Assembly (NCBI RefSeq): GCF_000496075.1 | Contig: NZ_AWXZ01000026.1 | Coordinates: 1 to 64,000, forward strand | DNA: 64,000 bases | Source of the DNA: Lutibaculum baratangense AMV1 | GTDB lineage: Bacteria > Pseudomonadota > Alphaproteobacteria > Rhizobiales > Tepidamorphaceae | Direction: 5' to 3' | In this document: piece after piece, positions 58,190-64,000 of the stretch | How the letters are laid out: each line of letters begins with the position of its first letter | How positions within the stretch are numbered: position 1 is the first letter of the stretch | Position numbers and translations under genes: made by a program | The notes under the pieces: model-generated | Database searches by the model: none | What the model saw: only the letters and a program-made list of their open reading frames with translations | What the model was told of the DNA's origin: nothing

Positions 58190-58219
58190 TTGACTTGTCC
58201 CGGGGCGATCGCCACCTAA
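58190..58219 (+). promoter_or_regulatory. Candidate lon promoter
   Basis: TTGACT (58190-58195) and ACCTAA (58214-58219) with 18-base spacing lie about 150 bases upstream of the lon start, between clpX and lon. A CTTG at 58189-58192 would also fit a heat-shock -35 element, but the -10 is not clear for either factor. Confidence 0.3.
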
Positions 58220-58299
58220 CTGCTCAACCCACCTACGGTTTTCAGGGGAAAATCAGGCCCCGAAAAACCGCTTCGGCCGGTACCTCGTAGAAGCGACAG

Positions 58300-58325
58300 G
58301 TGGCGCTGCCCCCAGGCAGCGCCAC
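58300..58325 (+). promoter_or_regulatory. Perfect 11-bp hairpin in the lon leader
   Basis: GTGGCGCTGCC (58300-58310), CCCA loop, GGCAGCGCCAC (58315-58325), ends 43 bases before the lon ATG. It may be the clpX terminator, a leader stabiliser or a temperature-sensitive or regulatory element for lon. Confidence 0.55.
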
Positions 58326-58368
58326 GCGCGCCCGGACGTGCCGGCCCGCATTTGGAAAGGATGGCGCT

Positions 58369-60792
<2,424 letters not shown>

Positions 60793-60810
60793 ACACGCGA
60801 AGCCAAGAAA

Positions 60811-60847
60811 AACGCCCGTCGGCCTAGGTCGGCGGGTGTTTTCTTTT
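60811..60847 (+). terminator. Intrinsic terminator after lon
   Basis: A 13-bp stem with some G-U pairs (60811-60823 and 60828-60840), CTAG loop, runs into TTTTCTTTTT (to about 60847). It is the best rho-independent terminator in the window and separates lon from the HU gene. Confidence 0.85.
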
Positions 60848-60918
60848 TCGGCGGCAGCCGCTAAGCGTTACATTCCGGAGCCCACCCAGAGGCATGCGGC
60901 AAAGAAAGGAATAGACTG

Positions 60919-61191
60919 GTGAACAAAACGGATCTCATCGCTCAGGTGTCCACCGAGGCCAATCTGCCGAAGGCGCAGGCCACGACGGCGGTCGATGCTG
61001 TGTTCAACTCGATCTCCTCGGCGCTTCAGAAGGGTGACGAGGTCAAGCTGGCCGGATTCGGCACCTTCGCGGTCGCCGAGCGTGGCGCCTCCAAGGGGCG
61101 CAACCCGAAGACGGGCGAAGTGATCGACATTCCGGCGACGAAGCTCCCGAAGTTCCGTGCGGGCAAGGCCCTGCGCGACGTCGTCAAGTAA
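60919..61191 (+). CDS. HU-family DNA-binding protein
   Basis: A 90-residue nucleoid protein. It shows the HU layout: N-terminal helices (KTDLIAQVSTEANLPKAQATTAVDAVF), GDEVKLAGFGTFAVAERGAS, the DNA-bending arm GRNPKTGEVIDIPATKLPKF and RAGKALRDVV. Starts at GTG 60919 after AAAGGA. It follows lon as in many proteobacteria and is monocistronic behind the terminator. Confidence 0.97.
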   Translation: MNKTDLIAQVSTEANLPKAQATTAVDAVFNSISSALQKGDEVKLAGFGTFAVAERGASKGRNPKTGEVIDIPATKLPKFRAGKALRDVVK

Positions 61192-61208
61192 GCAGATCCG
61201 CGGGACAG

Positions 61209-61239
61209 GGCCTGCAGCGGCTATCGCGGCGTGCAGGCC
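61209..61239 (+). terminator. Hairpin after the HU gene
   Basis: GGCCTGCA (61209-61216) and TGCAGGCC (61232-61239) form an 8-bp stem just past the HU stop, likely an end signal without a T-run. Confidence 0.45.
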
Positions 61240-61329
61240 TCCCAGCCCCTCGCGGGACGATCGCCGGTGAGGCTGGCCGCCGCGCTTGCCAGGCGGGCAC
61301 GCTAGCGGTAGTGCCTCCTGGGGCATGTG

Positions 61330-61405
61330 GGGCGGTTAGCTCAGCTGGTAGAGCGCCACGTTTACACCGTGGATGTCGGGAGTTCGATCCTCTCACCGCC
61401 CACCA
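61330..61405 (+). tRNA. tRNA-Val, anticodon TAC
   Basis: A complete cloverleaf of 76 bases, acceptor GGGCGGT/ACCGCCC, anticodon loop TTTACAC with TAC, T loop GTTCGATC, and an encoded CCA end. Confidence 0.96.
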
Positions 61406-61486
61406 CTTTCTCAGTTGACAGGCCGATGACGACCCCCTAATTGGGGCGGGCCTGACACGGGGCGGCCAGCCGCTCCGTTCCCTTGC

Positions 61487-61563
61487 GGGGGTGTAGCTCA
61501 GTCGGTTAGAGCGCTGGCCTGTCACGCCAGAGGCCGCGGGTTCGAGTCCCGTCACTCCCGCCA
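61487..61563 (+). tRNA. tRNA-Asp, anticodon GTC (copy 1)
   Basis: A 77-base cloverleaf, acceptor GGGGGTG/CACTCCC with G73 discriminator, anticodon loop CTGTCAC (GTC) and encoded CCA. An identical copy lies 194 bases downstream. Confidence 0.96.
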
Positions 61564-61680
61564 CTTCCATGAGAAGCCAGCGTCGAACGCGGCCCGATCC
61601 ATCCAGTCGGGCAGCTGACACGCTGTCGGCTTGGATGGCAGGGACCAGACGTTGCGGCGCTTTCGGCGCCGGCCCTTTGC

Positions 61681-61757
61681 GGGGGTGTAGCTCAGTCGGT
61701 TAGAGCGCTGGCCTGTCACGCCAGAGGCCGCGGGTTCGAGTCCCGTCACTCCCGCCA
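61681..61757 (+). tRNA. tRNA-Asp, anticodon GTC (copy 2)
   Basis: Identical in sequence to copy 1 through the whole tRNA including CCA. Short flanking similarity on both sides (TTGC before, CCA-nTTCC after) suggests a tandem duplication. The three tRNAs from 61330 probably form one transcript. Confidence 0.96.
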
Positions 61758-61867
61758 TTTCCTATGATGCGACATCAATTCCGCCGCCGTGGATAGACCG
61801 GTCTGTTGCGGAAGGGCTCGGCCTGTCCCCTTTGGCGCCGAGCGCGATCCGGGCGTCGAGGGTCTAC

Positions 61868-62383
61868 ATGTTTGGCATCACGATCCGCGCCGCAGGGCCC
61901 GCACCACGCTTCTGGAGCCTGGTGGACGGCGTGTCGCCGCTAGAGGACGCACCGTCGATTCGCGCACTGAACTACGCGCCCCATCTGACGATGGCGCGCT
62001 ACGAGGATCTGGCCCCCGAAACGCTGGTCGAAGGACTCGAGGTGTTCAAGGGCGTGCCTCCGATCACGCTGACGTTCCACCGTATCGGGCTGTTTCGGGT
62101 CGAGCCTCTGGTGCTCTGGCTCGAGCCGCGCAACGAGCCGGGCCTGGTCGATCTCCACGGACGGTTGCATGCGTTCCTCGGAGAGGATCTCAGCGATCCC
62201 CACTATCGCCCCGGCCTCTGGCGTCCGCACTGCACCATCGCCTCCTCCGTCGCGCCGGAGCATCGCACGAAGGCCGAGGCACTCGCGGGGGAACCGATCA
62301 AGCCTTTCGCGATGACCTTCGACGTGGCGGATGCCCTGGAGTGGCCACCGGTGAGGCAGATCGGGTCTCGGCACCTGTCCTGA
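61868..62383 (+). CDS. 2'-5' RNA ligase-like (2H phosphoesterase) protein
   Basis: A 171-residue member of the 2H phosphoesterase superfamily: two H-x-T motifs are present, PHLTMARY at about residue 38 and PHCTIASS at about residue 119. These enzymes act on 2'-5' or cyclic phosphodiesters of RNA; whether this one ligates or hydrolyses is unknown. GAGGG upstream supports ATG 61868; TTG at 61832 would add 12 residues. It follows directly after the tRNA genes, a suggestive but unproven link to tRNA end processing. Confidence 0.75.
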   Translation: MFGITIRAAGPAPRFWSLVDGVSPLEDAPSIRALNYAPHLTMARYEDLAPETLVEGLEVFKGVPPITLTFHRIGLFRVEPLVLWLEPRNEPGLVDLHGRLHAFLGEDLSDPHYRPGLWRPHCTIASSVAPEHRTKAEALAGEPIKPFAMTFDVADALEWPPVRQIGSRHLS

Positions 62384-62685
62384 CCGCCGAGCGACCGGTC
62401 CGTCCACCCCGTGCGGCGGAGCTGATCCGGCGGCCGGCGCACTTGCCAATCCCGTCCGTTCGATAGCTCCCGGAAATTGCCGTGTTGCATCTGGTATGCC
62501 ATTGAAGGGCGGGATTGGGGTGCATAAGTATCTGAAACTACGAAGGTTCGCGGGTTCTTCACCGGGATGCTGGCGTCGCGATGTCGCTGCCGCGGTCCCG
62601 TTGCACTGCTTGCCCTCGGTTTGGCGCTGAGATAGTACGAGCCAGCACAAGCCCGCGCTCAGTGTCGGCCCCGACCTTCAACGCG
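62384..62685. other. Intergenic region upstream of nuoA
   Basis: 302 bases. It holds an inverted repeat CCAATCCCG (62446-62454) / CGGGATTGG (62510-62518) with a 55-base loop, and a candidate promoter TTGAAG (62502-62507) followed after 17 bases by TAAGTA (62525-62530), which would drive the nuo operon with a leader of about 150 bases. No further gene was supported. Confidence 0.4.
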
Positions 62686-63060
62686 ATGGAACACATGCCC
62701 GAGCTTCTCGCCGACTACATTCCCGTCGCCGTCTTCATCGGCGTGTCTGCCTTCATCGGCATCGCGCTGATGGTGTCTCCCTTCGTGCTGGCCTACCAGA
62801 ATCCGGATCCGGAGAAGGTGTCGGCCTACGAGTGCGGCTTTGCAGCCTTCGACGACGCGCGGATGAAGTTCGACGTTCGGTTCTACCTCGTCGCGATCCT
62901 CTTCATCATATTCGACCTCGAGGTCGCCTTCCTGTTTCCGTGGGCCGTGACCTTCGGAACCCTCGGCTGGTTCGGCTTCTGGTCGATGATGATCTTCCTG
63001 GCCGTGCTGACGGTCGGCTTCGTCTACGAGTGGCGCAAGGGAGCGCTGGAATGGGATTGA
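62686..63060 (+). CDS. nuoA: NADH-quinone oxidoreductase subunit A
   Basis: A 124-residue membrane subunit of complex I with three transmembrane helices. Signatures are [36 protein letters not shown] in pieces and [10 protein letters not shown] at the end. ATG 62686 or 62695 could be the start. It is the first gene of the nuo operon and overlaps nuoB by ten bases. Confidence 0.97.
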   Translation: MEHMPELLADYIPVAVFIGVSAFIGIALMVSPFVLAYQNPDPEKVSAYECGFAAFDDARMKFDVRFYLVAILFIIFDLEVAFLFPWAVTFGTLGWFGFWSMMIFLAVLTVGFVYEWRKGALEWD

Positions 63061-63626
63061 TTCGCCCCAACGAACAGACCGGCATCGTCCAGCCGGGCAC
63101 GGAGAGCCTTCCGAAGGGCTATCCGGCCGTCGACGACCCGTATTTCGCCGAGGTGCAGAGCGAGCTCTCCGACAAGGGCTTCATCGTCACGGCCGCCGAC
63201 GACCTGATCACCTGGGCGCGCAACGGCTCGCTCATGTGGATGACGTTCGGCCTCGCCTGCTGCGCGGTCGAGATGATGCAGATGTCGATGCCGCGCTACG
63301 ACGTCGAGCGCTTCGGCTTCGCGCCCCGTGCGAGCCCGCGGCAGTCCGACGTGATCATCGTGGCGGGCACGCTGACGAACAAGATGGCGCCGGCCATCCG
63401 GAAGATCTACGACCAGATGCCGGAGCCGCGCTACGTCATCTCGATGGGCAGCTGCGCGAATGGCGGCGGCTACTACCACTATTCCTACTCGGTGGTGCGT
63501 GGCTGCGATCGCGTGATTCCCGTCGACATCTACGTGCCGGGCTGCCCGCCCACCGCGGAGGCGCTGCTCTACGGCGTGCTGCTTCTGCAGCGCAAGATCC
63601 GCAGAACCGGCACGATCGAACGCTGA
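63051..63626 (+). CDS. nuoB: NADH-quinone oxidoreductase subunit B
   Basis: A 191-residue subunit that carries the N2 Fe-S cluster next to the quinone site. The cluster ligands are visible: FGLACCAVE with adjacent cysteines, [10 protein letters not shown] and VPGCPPT. The start overlaps the end of nuoA, as usual for the operon. Confidence 0.98.
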   Translation: MGLIRPNEQTGIVQPGTESLPKGYPAVDDPYFAEVQSELSDKGFIVTAADDLITWARNGSLMWMTFGLACCAVEMMQMSMPRYDVERFGFAPRASPRQSDVIIVAGTLTNKMAPAIRKIYDQMPEPRYVISMGSCANGGGYYHYSYSVVRGCDRVIPVDIYVPGCPPTAEALLYGVLLLQRKIRRTGTIER

Positions 63627-63643
63627 GCCCGAGGGGAGAGGAG

Positions 63644-64000
63644 ATGGAGGAGACCCTGACGGAGCTCGGCGAGTATCTCGGCCAGTCCTTCGACGAGGAC
63701 GTGCTGAGCTGGAGCGTCGTGCGAGGCGAGCTCACCCTGGAGGTGAGCGCCACCGAGATCCTCTCGGTGATGCGCTTCCTGCACGACGACCAGCGCTGCC
63801 AGTTCGTGTCGTTCATCGACCTGTGCGGTGTCGACTGGCCGGAGCGGGAGCGGCGCTTCGACGTCGTCTACCACCTGCTGAGCCCGCGCCAGAACCAGCG
63901 CATCCGCGTCAAGGTCCGCACCGACGAGGACACGCCGGTGGCGAGCATCTGCTCGATCTGGCCGGCCGCGAACTGGTTCGAGCGCGAGGCCTACGATCTC
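63644..64000 (+). CDS. nuoC: NADH-quinone oxidoreductase subunit C (partial)
   Basis: The first 119 residues (MEETLTELGEYLGQSF, then FIDLCGVDWPERERRFDVVYHLLS and RIRVKVRTDEDTPVASICSIWPAANWFEREAYD in pieces) match the 30-kDa subunit of the peripheral arm of complex I. A GAGGGGAGAGG ribosome site precedes the ATG at 63644. The gene continues beyond the window end; the remainder of the protein and any fusion to NuoD cannot be seen. Confidence 0.96.
   Translation, partial: MEETLTELGEYLGQSFDEDVLSWSVVRGELTLEVSATEILSVMRFLHDDQRCQFVSFIDLCGVDWPERERRFDVVYHLLSPRQNQRIRVKVRTDEDTPVASICSIWPAANWFEREAYDL

Overview
The window is a dense, GC-rich (roughly two-thirds or more G+C by eye) stretch of a bacterial chromosome. 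Gene content and order point to an alphaproteobacterium, most like the Rhodobacterales: an NDUFA12-type complex I accessory protein followed by a DUF2155 protein, aat, accC and accB; an RNase E with an insertion in its S1 domain and a long acidic tail; a cysteine desulfurase-sufB-sufC-sufD-sufS-DUF59-sufA operon; nnrD/glnB/glnA/parE; tig-clpP-clpX-lon-hup; and the start of a nuoABC operon. The genus cannot be fixed from the sequence alone. Most of the window is housekeeping. The accessory part is mainly the first 8.7 kb.

Layout. 1-7.3 kb: a secreted PRC-barrel protein, a divergent AraC-type regulator / homocysteine S-methyltransferase pair, then a compact arsenic operon (ArsR-ArsC fusion, ArsJ-associated GAPDH, ArsJ) that would reduce arsenate and also export it as 1-arseno-3-phosphoglycerate, followed by a small membrane protein. 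7.3-8.7 kb: a patchy island with an orphan proteasome-type Ntn hydrolase, the tail of a transposase, a frameshifted small gene and a structured untranslated stretch. 8.7-12.7 kb: B12-dependent ribonucleotide reductase nrdJ with NrdR-box-like sites upstream. 12.8-20.9 kb: a receiver-only regulator, NDUFA12 homologue, DUF2155 protein, aat, accC-accB, a DsbA-like oxidoreductase, a BepA-like M48 protease and an aminotransferase. 20.9-31.3 kb: rne with a long leader, N-acetylmuramoyl-L-alanine amidase, PBP1A, prfB (programmed frameshift), an M23 peptidase and a one-cysteine Bcp. 31.4-38.2 kb: a 1143-aa AsmA-like protein, tyrS, anmK and an alpha/beta hydrolase. 38.2-45.3 kb: the SUF operon. 45.3-54.2 kb: a diguanylate cyclase, DEAD-box helicase, parE, glnA-glnB behind a sigma-54-type promoter, nnrD and a tiny membrane protein. 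54.3-64 kb: tRNA-Leu, tig-clpP-clpX-lon-hup, tRNA-Val, two identical tRNA-Asp genes, a 2'-5' RNA ligase-like protein, nuoA, nuoB and a nuoC cut off by the window end.

The least conventional items are the orphan proteasome-like hydrolase (7384-8079) with its decayed mobile-element neighbourhood, the arsR-arsC fusion whose predicted promoter, operator and start codon overlap (leaderless), the candidate ncRNA at 8428-8583, the triple-repeat operator candidate at the SUF promoter, the His-rich tail of trigger factor, and strong hairpins in the leaders of rne and lon. No CRISPR array, intact insertion sequence, rRNA or replication origin was seen. Very long open frames antisense to nrdJ, rne, lon and other genes are judged to be high-GC shadows.
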